Source of the DNA: Rhodococcus sp. 4CII
GTDB lineage: Bacteria; Actinomycetota; Actinomycetes; Mycobacteriales; Mycobacteriaceae
Length of the DNA: 64,000 nt
Reading direction: 5' to 3'
Assembly: GCF_014256275.1 (NCBI RefSeq)
Contig: NZ_JACCFE010000002.1
Span: forward strand, 7,441,501-7,505,500
Shown: piece after piece, positions 34,119-42,898 of the stretch
Numbering within the stretch: position 1 is the stretch's first letter
How the letters are laid out: each line of letters begins with the position of its first letter
Made by a program: the position numbers and the translations under genes
Notes under the pieces: generated by a model
Seen by the model: only the letters and a program-made list of their open reading frames with translations
Told to the model about the DNA's origin: nothing
The model's database searches: none

Positions 34119-36089
34119 CTAGGTATTCGCCTCGAACGGGTTCTGTTGAAGGCGAGAGAGTTTCATCGCGAGACGGAGTTCACTCGTTCGCTCCACCGTT
34201 CGCCAGTCGTCTCCCAAGAGGTCCTTCAACCGCTGCATTCGCTGTTTCACTGTGCTGACGTGAACATGCAGGGCCTCGGCTGCCGCTGTGGGACTTCCAT
34301 CCGTTGCCAGGATGGCTTCGAGGGTGCTCAACAATTCGGTGTGGTGCGCCGCATCGTATCGGGCCACCGGGGCCAGCATCGTCTGCACGAACCGGTCCAC
34401 ATTGGGTCTGTTGCTCAGCACCAGTCCGATGAAACCGAGATCGTCCAAAGTGCCGACCATGGCACCACCATGTATCCGCTCCATCGCGTCACTGCAGGTC
34501 ACGGCCTCGTCGAACAGCTCTCGCACGCCGGCCCCTCCGTGTGTCGGCCCCGCCCCGGCCACTGATGGTGTCACTCGTCCGGCGCGCGCTATCGCGACGG
34601 ACAGCTCCTCGGAATTCGACCGCGGATCGTTGCCGGGAATCAGGGCGACCACCGACGATGTGTTTCCGCGCTGCAGGATGTGGCTTTGCCCGGCCAAGCC
34701 TCCGCGTGTCCTCGCTGCTTCGTCTGCGAGGTACGCGAGCCGGCGTTGCTGCACGGGGGCCCGCACGACATGGATGGTGTATGGCTGGCGTAGTTCCATT
34801 CGCAGCTGCGCGGCGCGGTGGATCAAGCGCCCAGTAGCTTCGTCGCCCGACAGGAGATCGTCGATGAAGTCGTCGCGACGGAAACCCGCAGCTCCCACCT
34901 CCGCCTCGGCAAGCAGGAGCAGCAAGGCCGCGACGACCGCTGCGCGTTCGAGGATTTGGATGTCCGGATTCGCAGGGGCTCCGTCAGCTTGGTAGTACAG
35001 AATCCCGAGGAGTCTGGCGGCCGCCAGGATCGGGATCGCCACCACACCTGCGGCCGTCTGAGTGGTCCGCGCGAGAGTGGCGAGCCGAATCAACTCAGGT
35101 GGTTGCGTAGTTCCGCCTAAGTCGCCGCCGTCGGCGAGCAGCCGGCCGTCCGGATCGAACACAGCCAGCTGGCCGCCGACAATCTTCACCACTTCCTGGA
35201 CGAGATTGTCGATATTGCCGCCGGCCAACGCGACCTGGGAAAGTGTGAAGTGCGCCGTGGTCGCTCGTTCGGACTCGGCATTGCTGCGGGCCAACTCGCG
35301 ATTTGCGGCCTCGAGTGAATGTAGAGCGTTCTTGGTTTCCTCCGAAAGCCGCGAGCGTTCGATCGAGATGGCCGCATGACCGGCCAATGAGTGCAACAGA
35401 TCCAGGTCCGCAGGGGTGTAGGCGCGTTCGTCACGGTTGGCTGCAATCAACGCGCCGAGCCGTTTCGATCCGTTCACCAGAGGCACACCGACGGTCGCGA
35501 CGATCTGTTCTTGTTCCATGACTCGGTCGATGTCCGGGTAATGCACGAAATTTTGATCGTTGAAGTATCGCGAAACGATCAGCGGCATTCCGGTGTCGAT
35601 TATCCGTCCGGTCATCGCCGTCCCAGCGGGAACGCGCAGGTCGAGGAGCTCGGAAGTCATACCACCCGACGTCGCCCCGAGATAGGCGTATGTGCCGTCC
35701 CGGTCAGCCAACCAGAGGTAGACGACGTCTGCACGAAGAAGCCGTCGCGCTCGATCGGCAATGCCTCCGAGAAGCCTGTCCGGATCGTCTTCCGAGGTGA
35801 TATCGGCAACGGTGTCCAAGAGGGCACGATACCGATCGTCTCGCGCCTCGTGCTGGCCGGTAACGTCCCTGAGCAAAGTGAGCAGCGCCGCATGAAACCC
35901 GGGCTCCTCAGCGCTGATCGGACGGTCCGAACTTGCGCCCAGGACCTCGAGGACTGTGCGCTCGACGTCCCCGAGGTCGGAGCCCGTACGGGAGACCGCG
36001 CGCACGAGCTGGGAGGCGATTCGCAAAAGCTTGGTGGCCGTGCCACCCGCGGGGTGTTCGGAAGGTGTGGGCTGCATTTCGTGATTCAT
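34119..36089 (-). CDS. GAF-domain PucR/CdaR-type transcriptional regulator
   Basis: A 656-residue regulator. N-terminal helical segment, then a GAF domain (about 100-250: LLDTVADITSEDDPDRLLGGIADRARRLLRADVVYLWLADRDG; PLVNGSKRLGALIAANRDERAYTPADLDLLHSLAGHAAISIER), a coiled-coil helix, a second GAF/PucR-associated domain, and a C-terminal PucR helix-turn-helix (LLSTLEAILATDGSPTAAAEALHVHVSTVKQRMQRLKDLLGDDW). The start is at an ATG with GAGGCG upstream; the open frame extends further but into the divergent promoter. It is divergent from the acyl-CoA synthetase gene. Family members sense small aromatic or amine effectors. Confidence 0.88.
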   Translation of the reverse strand: MNHEMQPTPSEHPAGGTATKLLRIASQLVRAVSRTGSDLGDVERTVLEVLGASSDRPISAEEPGFHAALLTLLRDVTGQHEARDDRYRALLDTVADITSEDDPDRLLGGIADRARRLLRADVVYLWLADRDGTYAYLGATSGGMTSELLDLRVPAGTAMTGRIIDTGMPLIVSRYFNDQNFVHYPDIDRVMEQEQIVATVGVPLVNGSKRLGALIAANRDERAYTPADLDLLHSLAGHAAISIERSRLSEETKNALHSLEAANRELARSNAESERATTAHFTLSQVALAGGNIDNLVQEVVKIVGGQLAVFDPDGRLLADGGDLGGTTQPPELIRLATLARTTQTAAGVVAIPILAAARLLGILYYQADGAPANPDIQILERAAVVAALLLLLAEAEVGAAGFRRDDFIDDLLSGDEATGRLIHRAAQLRMELRQPYTIHVVRAPVQQRRLAYLADEAARTRGGLAGQSHILQRGNTSSVVALIPGNDPRSNSEELSVAIARAGRVTPSVAGAGPTHGGAGVRELFDEAVTCSDAMERIHGGAMVGTLDDLGFIGLVLSNRPNVDRFVQTMLAPVARYDAAHHTELLSTLEAILATDGSPTAAAEALHVHVSTVKQRMQRLKDLLGDDWRTVERTSELRLAMKLSRLQQNPFEANT

Positions 36090-36182
36090 GGTCGCCTCAT
36101 CTGGTCCTGCGTGTGCCTCCCGCAACAGATGCTCCACACCATACGGGGCATGTCTACCCAAGACCAGAATCTGGTTAATCTG

Positions 36183-36197
36183 TGTCCTATTCGGACA
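36183..36197. promoter_or_regulatory. TGTCC-N5-GGACA palindrome in PucR/ligase divergent region
   Basis: 15-bp inverted repeat resembling TGTCC-N5-AGACA at 30492 and 50858. Lies between the PucR-type regulator gene (start 36089) and the acyl-CoA synthetase gene (start about 36328). Confidence 0.4.
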
Positions 36198-36327
36198 TGT
36201 CGGCACGTTCGCGACGAACGTAGGCTTCGGCGGAGGCCCGCGTGGCGCACAGAGTGCATGGGCCCACCGAACACGTCCTGGGGCTGGTAGAGCACCGAGA
36301 ACGATCCGAGATCTGTACTACAAATCT

Positions 36328-37923
36328 GTGAGGTGCACGTTGGACGCCGTTGCCTGCGCAACATTCGCCCGAAGCTGGGACGAGACCGTCGCGGCTCATG
36401 CGAGCGAGACGTTCTTGGTCTTTGAAGGATCGAGGAACGAGATCGCGCAATGGACCTATCACGAGTTCGATCGAATCGTCGACTCGACTGCAGCCGCGCT
36501 CGAAGCGGCCGGGGCCGTGCCCGGGTCGGCGGTACACGTCGTCCTGAAAAACTGTCCGGCGTTCGTGGCGGTGTGGCTCGCCGCGGCGCGCATCGGTGCA
36601 ACCGCAATCTTCGCCGATCCGGCCTCCTCCGCCAGGGACATCGCGATGCACATCCGCCGGACCGCTCCGGCCGTGGCGCTGTGTGGTTCGCGCAACGCCG
36701 ACACCTATCTACAGGGCGTCAAGCGCGCCTGCGACGAGGGTGCGAGCGCCGCACTGGATACAGAAGTGATAGTCCTGGAGGAAGATTCGACTGACGTAGG
36801 CATCGACAGCATCCTGCTCGCGCCCACCGACCGACCACCTCTTCGTGCCGAACCCGGTCCGCATGAACGACTGGCGGTGATGTTCACGTCCGGAACGACA
36901 TCCGAGCCGAAAGCTGTTGTCCTCACGCAGTGCAACTATGCACACGTCGCACGGTCAATGGCCCAGGCAGCCAACCTGAGTCCAGGGGACCGCTGGTTGG
37001 TGACACTTCCACTCTTCCACGCGAATGCCCAGTACTACTGCTTCGCTGCGGCGATCGCCGCGGGTGCAAGCGTGGCGCTCACCAGTACCTTCTCGGCATC
37101 ACAGTGGAGTAAGCAGGCCGCTCGCCTCGAAGCCACCCACGCAAGCCTGTTTGCAGCACCGATCCGGATGATTCTCGCGCGCCGCCCCGAGGATGCGCCG
37201 CAACTGCGCCTCAAACATGTGTGGTTCGCCCAGAGCTTGGCGCCGGGGCACTTCGAGGAGTTCGCTGCGATGGTGGGATGTGCACCGCGCCAGCTGTACG
37301 GAATGACCGAAACCGTTGCCATGGTCACGGCGGAACGCCCGGAGGACGCAAGCCCGAACTTCATCGGCAATCCCAGCTGGGCGGGACGGACCACCGCCAT
37401 CGTCGATCCCGAGAGCCTCGAACCCGTCGAGACGGGAACACCCGGCCTCCTACTGGTAGCAGGCACACCGGGTTGTGATCTGTTCCAGGAATATCTTTCG
37501 GACCCGAAGGCGACATCGACGGCACTGGTCGAGTACGGCGAAGGCACCTGGCTACGAACTGGTGATCTCGCGGTTTCCGACCAGGACGGGCGACTGCGAT
37601 TTGTCGGCCGGGTCGACGACGTCATCAAGGTCTCCGGGGAGAACGTCAGCCTCACAGAGGTCGAGGCGACACTAGCGCAGGCCCCGGGAGTGCTGGAAGT
37701 CGCGGTCGTTCCGCGCCCCGATCCCATCCGCGATGTCGTTCCCGTCGCCTATGTCGTGCCGCGAAGCCCGGAGACACCCCTCGACGTCGAAGAACTCGAC
37801 ATCTGGGCCTCGAAGAACCTTCCACCCCAAGCTCGCCCACGCGACTGGCATCAGGTGACCGAATTGCCGCGAACGAGTGTCGGCAAGATCAGACGGTCTC
37901 AGCTGACGCCTCACGACGCGTAA
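36328..37923 (+). CDS. Acyl-CoA synthetase/AMP-dependent ligase
   Basis: About 531 residues of the ANL (adenylate-forming) superfamily. AMP-binding P-loop MFTSGTTSEPKAVVLTQCNY, the ASLFAAPIRMILARRPED segment, A4/A5 region APRQLYGMTETVAMVTAERPED, A7 TWLRTGDLAVSDQDGRLRFVGRVDDVIKVSGENVSLTEVEATL and A10 lysine PRTSVGKIRRSQL all present. Closest in layout to crotonobetaine/carnitine-CoA ligases and medium-chain acyl-CoA ligases. Start is uncertain between GTG 36328 and TTG 36340; the TTG has GAGG 6 bases upstream. Open frame upstream of that is promoter. Last gene before a hairpin. Confidence 0.88.
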   Translation: MRCTLDAVACATFARSWDETVAAHASETFLVFEGSRNEIAQWTYHEFDRIVDSTAAALEAAGAVPGSAVHVVLKNCPAFVAVWLAAARIGATAIFADPASSARDIAMHIRRTAPAVALCGSRNADTYLQGVKRACDEGASAALDTEVIVLEEDSTDVGIDSILLAPTDRPPLRAEPGPHERLAVMFTSGTTSEPKAVVLTQCNYAHVARSMAQAANLSPGDRWLVTLPLFHANAQYYCFAAAIAAGASVALTSTFSASQWSKQAARLEATHASLFAAPIRMILARRPEDAPQLRLKHVWFAQSLAPGHFEEFAAMVGCAPRQLYGMTETVAMVTAERPEDASPNFIGNPSWAGRTTAIVDPESLEPVETGTPGLLLVAGTPGCDLFQEYLSDPKATSTALVEYGEGTWLRTGDLAVSDQDGRLRFVGRVDDVIKVSGENVSLTEVEATLAQAPGVLEVAVVPRPDPIRDVVPVAYVVPRSPETPLDVEELDIWASKNLPPQARPRDWHQVTELPRTSVGKIRRSQLTPHDA

Positions 37924-38052
37924 CCGCCTACACCGCGCCCCTTTCGATACCCGAAGAGAGTGCGCGCAGAATGGCTGGATACGGCAAGACGACAGGTGCG
38001 GGCCGCGTCATCGGACCCTCCGAGGACGCGTCCGGCGGCGGAGAGTGCGCGC

Positions 38053-38077
38053 CCACCGCACCTCCGGCATGCGGTGG
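38053..38077 (+). terminator. Hairpin between convergent genes
   Basis: Perfect 8-bp stem CCACCGCA / TGCGGTGG with a 9-base loop between the acyl-CoA synthetase gene and the convergent FadR-type regulator gene. Confidence 0.45.
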
Positions 38078-38078
38078 A

Positions 38079-38768
38079 CTAGTTCCAGTCCACAACCTGG
38101 TCGAGAACCTCGGGGCAGTTCTCCTCCAATGCGTCGAGATAACTTCGAATATGATCCCGCATCAAACGTTCAGATTTTTCCGAATCGCCACTCTTGATGG
38201 CATCGGCGATTTGATCATGTGAAACCGGAAGTTCTTCGCGGGGAACTTTTTCGTCGGCGGATTCATCGACATATATGCTGCGGAGACCGTCCGCGAACAA
38301 AAGCAAGATCGGGTCTCCGGTGAACCGGGCGACCGAAAAATGGAAACTTCCGGACTCCGCGTTTTCCGCGCTGCTGCCCTCCGCCTCGTCAGGGGTCCAC
38401 GGTACGCCGGACTTCACGCGTTCACTCGCGAGCCGAGCCATGAGTGGCTCCACCTGCAGACGCGTGTTCAGTACGTCCCGCAGCGTCAAGCCGAGCAGAT
38501 GAAAATACAACGAGGAAGCGCTGGCAAATTGTGAGCTTGCGACCGTATTCACCCGGGTCCCGCCGCCCGGACCCGGTCGAATGGAGATGACACCGTACAT
38601 TTCCAGGATACGAAGGGCTTCGCGAAGCGAGGGCCGGCTGACCTCGTAGCGCGCGAGTAGCTCCGCTTCCGAGGGCAGCCGAGTGAGCCCCTCGGTCCCG
38701 ATATCCTGCACGATCTGACCTGCCACCAGTCGCGCAGTTTTCCGGCCGACAACTTTCATAGCGCTCAT
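38079..38768 (-). CDS. GntR-family (FadR subfamily) transcriptional regulator
   Basis: A 229-residue regulator with an N-terminal winged helix-turn-helix (GQIVQDIGTEGLTRLPSEAELLARYEVSRPSLREALRILEMYGVISIRPGPGGGTRV) and an FCD-type helical ligand domain ending in PVSHDQIADAIKSGDSEKSERLMRDHIRSYLDAL. The chosen ATG has GAGGG 5 bases upstream. An imperfect palindrome (ATGGT-N7-ACCAT) overlaps the start and could serve autoregulation. The next gene downstream on the other side is the amidohydrolase at 39254, whose promoter carries a TGTAGAT/ATCTACA palindrome of the kind GntR proteins bind. It is distinct from the regulator at 21002-21799. Confidence 0.87.
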   Translation of the reverse strand: MSAMKVVGRKTARLVAGQIVQDIGTEGLTRLPSEAELLARYEVSRPSLREALRILEMYGVISIRPGPGGGTRVNTVASSQFASASSLYFHLLGLTLRDVLNTRLQVEPLMARLASERVKSGVPWTPDEAEGSSAENAESGSFHFSVARFTGDPILLLFADGLRSIYVDESADEKVPREELPVSHDQIADAIKSGDSEKSERLMRDHIRSYLDALEENCPEVLDQVVDWN

Positions 38769-39253
38769 GGTAGCCCTCACCATAGGGATCACCGCTGCGT
38801 GACAGCGATGTAGACGGATGGATTCCAGGTCGGGATTTCGAGCGAGGTCGTCTTCTTGTGCGGCTACCGGCACCCTCCCGGAGCGGGTCGCACGGTAATC
38901 CGCCAGGCGTCGCTGGCGTAGCGATGGTAGCGGATACGCACCGGGGAACGGGCGGGGCAGGGCGACCACGGGCGTGTTCGTGGGCGCTCCGGCAATGGGG
39001 GGCGTCGCCCGAGCTACGGCGTTCTATATCGCGGCCCTGGTGTCGGTGGGGCGGGGTGGTGCCGGCGAAGTCGGTGTCTCAGTGCCGACGTGTGGGGTCG
39101 CCTATCGGGCGTCTTGATTCCTGCGTAGGTGTGTTGAGCAGGTGTTTCAGCCGGTGGGTGGGCGTGCGGCGGAAAGTGATGGTTGACACAGACCCTAGTT
39201 GATGTAGATCATCTACAGGAACTGTTTCTGAGCCAGCAAAGGATTGTGGTGCC
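38769..39253. other. 485-bp divergent region
   Basis: No gene supported. The right 160 bases belong to the inverted duplication (from about 39095) and contain the amidohydrolase promoter. Confidence 0.5.
39183..39217 (+). promoter_or_regulatory. Promoter with TGTAGAT-C-ATCTACA palindrome (left copy)
   Basis: TTGACA at 39183 followed by a perfect 15-bp palindrome at 39203-39217 in the -10 region. Duplicated at 49489-49503. Candidate operator, perhaps for the FadR-type regulator at 38079. Confidence 0.6.
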
Positions 39254-40459
39254 ATGAGTAAGTACCGGGTCATCGACACAGATACCCATCTCATCGAGCC
39301 GGCGGAGCTGTGGACCGAGCGCCTGCCGAAGGCGTGGGGCACGGACGTTCTGCACGTCAAGTGGGACGAGAAGAGTCAGTCGGATCTGTGGTTCTTCGGC
39401 GATCAACCGCTCAAGGGCGCGTGGACGTGGGCGAACTGGAACTGGAAGAACTTCAACTCCGAACTGCACGACGGTAGCGGCCCCACCCGCCTCGACGAAG
39501 CCCATCCGGCCACCTACGACGTCGACGAGCGCGTGAAGTTCATGGACGACCAGGGCTTCGAGATGCAGGTGCTGTACCCGAACCTCGCCGGATTCGACTG
39601 GAAGCCGTTCGTGCAGCACCCCAACCGGAACCTGGCGATCGCGCACCTGGCCGCCTACAACGACTTCCAACTCGAATGGGTGGCCAAGTACCCGGGCCGG
39701 TTCATCCCCATGATGGTGATCCCGTACTGGGACGTGGAGGCGTCGGTCGCGGAGATCGAACGCCTCGCGGACTCCGGCTTCGGCGGCATCGTGACCACCG
39801 GTGCCCCGCACGAGCACGGCCAGGCGCCCCTGGGCAGCCGCAAGTGGGATCCGCTGTGGAAGGCATGCGAGGAGGCGGGCCTGTCGGTCAGCTTCCACAC
39901 CGCCAGCGGCGACTTCCGCGAGATGCTCAAGCACGACGACGACGACGGATTGGTCGGCGGTGTCCGAGTCGCCGCCGACGGACCCCACATCTACCTCGCC
40001 AATGCCGTCATCGTCAGCGACCTGCTCGTGTCCGGGATCCTCGCCCGGTTCCCGACCCTGCAGTTCGTCTCCGTGGAAAGCGGAATCGGCTGGGCCCCGT
40101 TCGTTCTCGACGCCCTGGACAAACGATTCCAGAAGAACGGCGTGTTCCGCTCGCACCCCGAGTTCGGTGACATGCTCCCCAGTGACTTCTTCAAACGGCA
40201 GGTGTCGCTGAACTTCTGGTTCGAGCAGCTCGACGACTACCACATCGAGACGCTCTCGCTCAAGCCGCTGATGTTCGAGACCGACTTCCCCCACCCCACC
40301 AGCTTCCACCGGCCCACCCTCGAGGAGAACATCGAACTCGTCCTCGGCCGCCAGCCCGAAGAGGTCCGCCGCGCAGTCCTGTGGGACAACGCCGCCCGCC
40401 TCTACGGCAAGGCCATGGAGAAGCAGGGTGTCAACCCACTCCAGACCGTCGCAATCTAG
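39254..40459 (+). CDS. Amidohydrolase family 2 metal-dependent hydrolase (copy 1)
   Basis: A 401-residue protein of the amidohydrolase-2 (ACMSD-like) family: N-terminal VIDTDTHLIEP supplies the D-x-H metal ligands; VSFHTASG supplies a further histidine; MFETDFPHPTS near the C-terminus carries the conserved aspartate. The family decarboxylates or hydrolyses aromatic/cyclic acids. The encoded protein is identical to that at 48247-49452. It has its own promoter, operator-like palindrome and 15-bp-stem terminator, all inside the duplicated segment. GC-rich, codon use like neighbours. Substrate not identifiable. Confidence 0.88.
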   Translation: MSKYRVIDTDTHLIEPAELWTERLPKAWGTDVLHVKWDEKSQSDLWFFGDQPLKGAWTWANWNWKNFNSELHDGSGPTRLDEAHPATYDVDERVKFMDDQGFEMQVLYPNLAGFDWKPFVQHPNRNLAIAHLAAYNDFQLEWVAKYPGRFIPMMVIPYWDVEASVAEIERLADSGFGGIVTTGAPHEHGQAPLGSRKWDPLWKACEEAGLSVSFHTASGDFREMLKHDDDDGLVGGVRVAADGPHIYLANAVIVSDLLVSGILARFPTLQFVSVESGIGWAPFVLDALDKRFQKNGVFRSHPEFGDMLPSDFFKRQVSLNFWFEQLDDYHIETLSLKPLMFETDFPHPTSFHRPTLEENIELVLGRQPEEVRRAVLWDNAARLYGKAMEKQGVNPLQTVAI

Positions 40460-40484
40460 CTCCACCCCGCAACACCGATAAGCC

Positions 40485-40533
40485 GGGCGCTCTGGGGCAC
40501 TCCACCCGCACCCGACGGTGCCCCAGAGCGCCC
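40485..40533 (+). terminator. Terminator of amidohydrolase copy 1
   Basis: Perfect 15-bp stem GGGCGCTCTGGGGCA / TGCCCCAGAGCGCCC, 19-base loop, 25 bases after the stop. Confidence 0.8.
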
Positions 40534-40542
40534 ACCCCCACC

Positions 40543-40624
40543 GGGAACGTCTCCACGTGCCCCCGGAACGTCACCACGTGTCCCCACCGGAACGTCACTA
40601 CGTCCCCCGGAACGTCGCCACGTG
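40543..40624 (+). repeat. Four imperfect tandem repeats with GGAACGT...CACGTG core
   Basis: Four units of 20-24 bases, each with GGAACGTC followed by a CCACGTG-like core; GGAACGT begins at 40544, 40565, 40589 and 40609. They begin exactly where the inverted duplication ends and lie upstream of the aldolase gene (start 40707). Possible operator array or junction scar. Confidence 0.7.
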
Positions 40625-40706
40625 CCAGCCATCCAGCCGGATGTGTCTATTCGTGCATTGATCGGCGACTGCTGCTCGCCGTCCGAGAGTGAGGAGAACT
40701 GTCGTC

Positions 40707-41546
40707 ATGATCTTGAGGCGCAACCAGCTATTGGAAACCTTACGAGACGGACGACTCTCGCTGGGCTGCAGTCTAAATGAAGCACGTGATCCCGGCATGA
40801 TTTACGCAATGGCCGCCGCGGGTGCGGACACCGTATTCATCGACCAAGAACACAATCTTCACAACACCGAGACGGTCTCCGACTTGGTCGCGCACGCCCA
40901 CGCGGCGGGAATCACTCCGTTGGTCAGGCCACCACAAATCGACTACGCCTGGATCACCCGCCTGCTGGATGGAGGATGTCAATCCTTGCTGATTCCGCAT
41001 GTGCGACATCGCGGCGAGGTCGAGCACCTCATCGACCTGGCGTTCTATCACCCGCGCGGTCGACGCGGTGTCGCGTTGGTCGGTGGTGTGGGCGTCAACT
41101 ATCAGGAGGTCACCAGCGCGACAGACGCCATGCGCTGGGCCAATGAGAATCTGCTGATTGCGTTGATCGTCGAGACCCCCGAAGCGGTCGAGGCGTTGGA
41201 CGAGCTGCTACTTCCCGGCGTCGGGCTGGCACTGGTCGGGCACGGGGACCTTGCCCAGCTGTATGGCGTGCCCGGAGATTCGCGACACCGCCTTGTGCTC
41301 GAGGCACAAGAACGGGTGCGCTCACTCTGTGCCGAACGTGGAATCGCCTACGGTGTATTCCAGCCGAACCCCCATCTCATTGCCTCCGAGGTTGAACTGG
41401 GGGCACAGTTGATCGTCCACGGTGGGGTCTTTTCCTTCATCCGCAAATCGGTGGGGGACTTTCGAAGAACTGTCGAGGACGCCTTAGCCGCGGACTCGAC
41501 GTCGCAGATGGTCCAGCCGTGCGGCGGATCTTCAGTACACCGTTGA
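40707..41546 (+). CDS. HpcH/HpaI-family aldolase
   Basis: A 279-residue class II (metal) HpaI-type aldolase/citrate-lyase-like protein: LSLGCSLNEARDPGMIYAMAAAGADTVFIDQEHNLHNTETVSDL, PLVRPPQIDYAWITRLLDGGCQSLLIPHV, LIALIVETPEAVEALDELL (metal-binding glutamate) and GHGDLAQLYGVPG (metal-binding aspartate). The family cleaves hydroxy-oxo acids such as 4-hydroxy-2-oxoheptanedioate to pyruvate and an aldehyde. Start chosen at the ATG preceded by GAGGAG; a GTG 18 bases earlier overlaps that site. First gene of a + strand group with thiolase-like, oxidoreductase and cupin genes. Confidence 0.86.
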   Translation: MILRRNQLLETLRDGRLSLGCSLNEARDPGMIYAMAAAGADTVFIDQEHNLHNTETVSDLVAHAHAAGITPLVRPPQIDYAWITRLLDGGCQSLLIPHVRHRGEVEHLIDLAFYHPRGRRGVALVGGVGVNYQEVTSATDAMRWANENLLIALIVETPEAVEALDELLLPGVGLALVGHGDLAQLYGVPGDSRHRLVLEAQERVRSLCAERGIAYGVFQPNPHLIASEVELGAQLIVHGGVFSFIRKSVGDFRRTVEDALAADSTSQMVQPCGGSSVHR

Positions 41547-41577
41547 AATATCTGAGTGTGGAGTTCGAGGTAGTCCG

Positions 41578-42687
41578 ATGACCAACGAAGTCGTAATCGT
41601 GGAGGCAGTGCGCTCGCCGCTCGCCCAGCGGCAGGTGTACGGCAGAACTCACAGTGAGCTCACAGTGCCGAAGCTCTTGGACGTCACCGTCGACGGCCTC
41701 CTGCAACGAGCCAAGATCGATGAGGACATGGTCACCACCGTGGTGACAGTGGGCGACGGAGCGGCGTCGCAGCGGTATGCCGAGTCATGGCGGAAAGTCT
41801 TTGGCCACATCGATCTGCACGAGACGGTGTCATCAACTGCGGCACTGATCATAGCCATTGATGCGATCAACGACGATCCGCGAAGGGTGGTGTTGGTGGC
41901 GGGAGCGGTGGGCGAGAATCCCGGCCATTCGCGTGTAAAGGCACCTGGTCGGCTGATGCCGCAGGGGGAGGACCTGTGGTCCATCACGCGACAGCACCAA
42001 AGCGACTATGCTTCGGCGTCACGCTGCCGCGCCCGCGAATGTGCCCTGTCGGGCGATTTTCGACGAGAGATCATTCCCCTCGAAGTTCACCTCGATCCCG
42101 GGATGGCCGAATTCATTGCGAGCGACGAGCTCAGGCAGGTGTCCGAGGCGGCCGTTGCCCTCCACCGTGCCCGCACTCCAGTGGCGCCGTTTTCGAACGG
42201 TCGAGCCGGCCAGGATTGTCGGCCTTCCCATTTCAGCGCTCATTCCGCAAGTGGCGCCGGCGCACTCGTGCTCACCAGTGCCGGGCGCGCCGACGAACTG
42301 GGGCTGCACCCTCGTGGGCGTCTGGTGGGAGCCGAGATCCTGTTCGACACGCCGTTGACGGGTGTGTCCGTCTCTCGGCTCGAGTCGGTGCGCTCGTATC
42401 TTCGGACCAGGGGAGTGCCCCTCAGCCGGATCGATCAATTCGAAGTGCCGGAAGAGGTGGCGGTGACCCCGCTGATCTGGCTCGAGCAGTTCCGTCTGAA
42501 TCCCTACATGCTCAATCCGCGTGGCGGGGCGTTGGCATTCGGCCATCTGGCCGAACTCGAAGGCATCCGCTGTGTGACAACCATGCTCAGCGCCTTGGAG
42601 GACACCGGCGGAACCTACGGCATGGTGGCCACGTCGGACTCCGAAGGAGCCGGCGTACTGCTGGTGGAATGCCTGAACAGCCCCTGA
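41578..42687 (+). CDS. Thiolase-like protein lacking catalytic cysteines
   Basis: A 369-residue thiolase-fold protein (VVIVEAVRSPLAQRQ start, NPRGGALAFGHLAELEG near the end). In active thiolases a cysteine sits where this protein has V84 (TVSSTAAL), and the second cysteine near the C-terminus is replaced in the TSDSEGAGVLLV segment. Only the histidine in GHLAE is kept. So it cannot perform normal thiolase chemistry; a binding, decarboxylase-like or partner role (as in SCP2-thiolase-like proteins paired with OB-fold proteins) is possible. GAGGTAGTCCG precedes the ATG. It follows the aldolase gene by 31 bases. Confidence 0.75.
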   Translation: MTNEVVIVEAVRSPLAQRQVYGRTHSELTVPKLLDVTVDGLLQRAKIDEDMVTTVVTVGDGAASQRYAESWRKVFGHIDLHETVSSTAALIIAIDAINDDPRRVVLVAGAVGENPGHSRVKAPGRLMPQGEDLWSITRQHQSDYASASRCRARECALSGDFRREIIPLEVHLDPGMAEFIASDELRQVSEAAVALHRARTPVAPFSNGRAGQDCRPSHFSAHSASGAGALVLTSAGRADELGLHPRGRLVGAEILFDTPLTGVSVSRLESVRSYLRTRGVPLSRIDQFEVPEEVAVTPLIWLEQFRLNPYMLNPRGGALAFGHLAELEGIRCVTTMLSALEDTGGTYGMVATSDSEGAGVLLVECLNSP

Positions 42688-42739
42688 CCAACCGCGAGAC
42701 CGCACTGACCTACGTGCCTCGGTCACCATTCGAAGCAGT

Positions 42740-42766
42740 CTCAAGAAAATCTTCGAGTTTCTTGAG
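42740..42766 (+). terminator. Inverted repeat after thiolase-like gene
   Basis: Perfect 9-bp arms CTCAAGAAA / TTTCTTGAG, 9-base loop; either a terminator or an operator for the next gene. Surrounding 200 bases are unusually AT-rich. Confidence 0.5.
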
Positions 42767-42898
42767 CACGCAAACCTACAAGAAGGCAACAAGGAATCGA
42801 ATTCGGGAAGCTGTCTTCCTGGTACTCCACGACCAAATTCTTCATATCTACGGGTGGCTATCGTCAATTTTCGATTTCTAGAATTCAAGGGGACAAGA

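Larger units (their letters stand above)
39095..40539 (+). repeat. Large inverted repeat, left copy (amidohydrolase unit)
   Basis: About 1.445 kb nearly identical to the reverse complement of 48166-49612. It covers promoter, palindrome, gene and terminator of the amidohydrolase. Outside it similarity stops abruptly on both sides. By eye two synonymous differences in the gene and a few in the upstream flank. Confidence 0.93.

Noticed and set aside
39209..40465. 418-codon open frame antisense to the amidohydrolase (also at 48241-49497)
   Set aside because: Present in both copies only because the sequence is duplicated; low-complexity, no known family.
40543..40624. CRISPR array reading of the tandem repeats
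   Set aside because: Only four irregular units without unique spacers and no cas genes.
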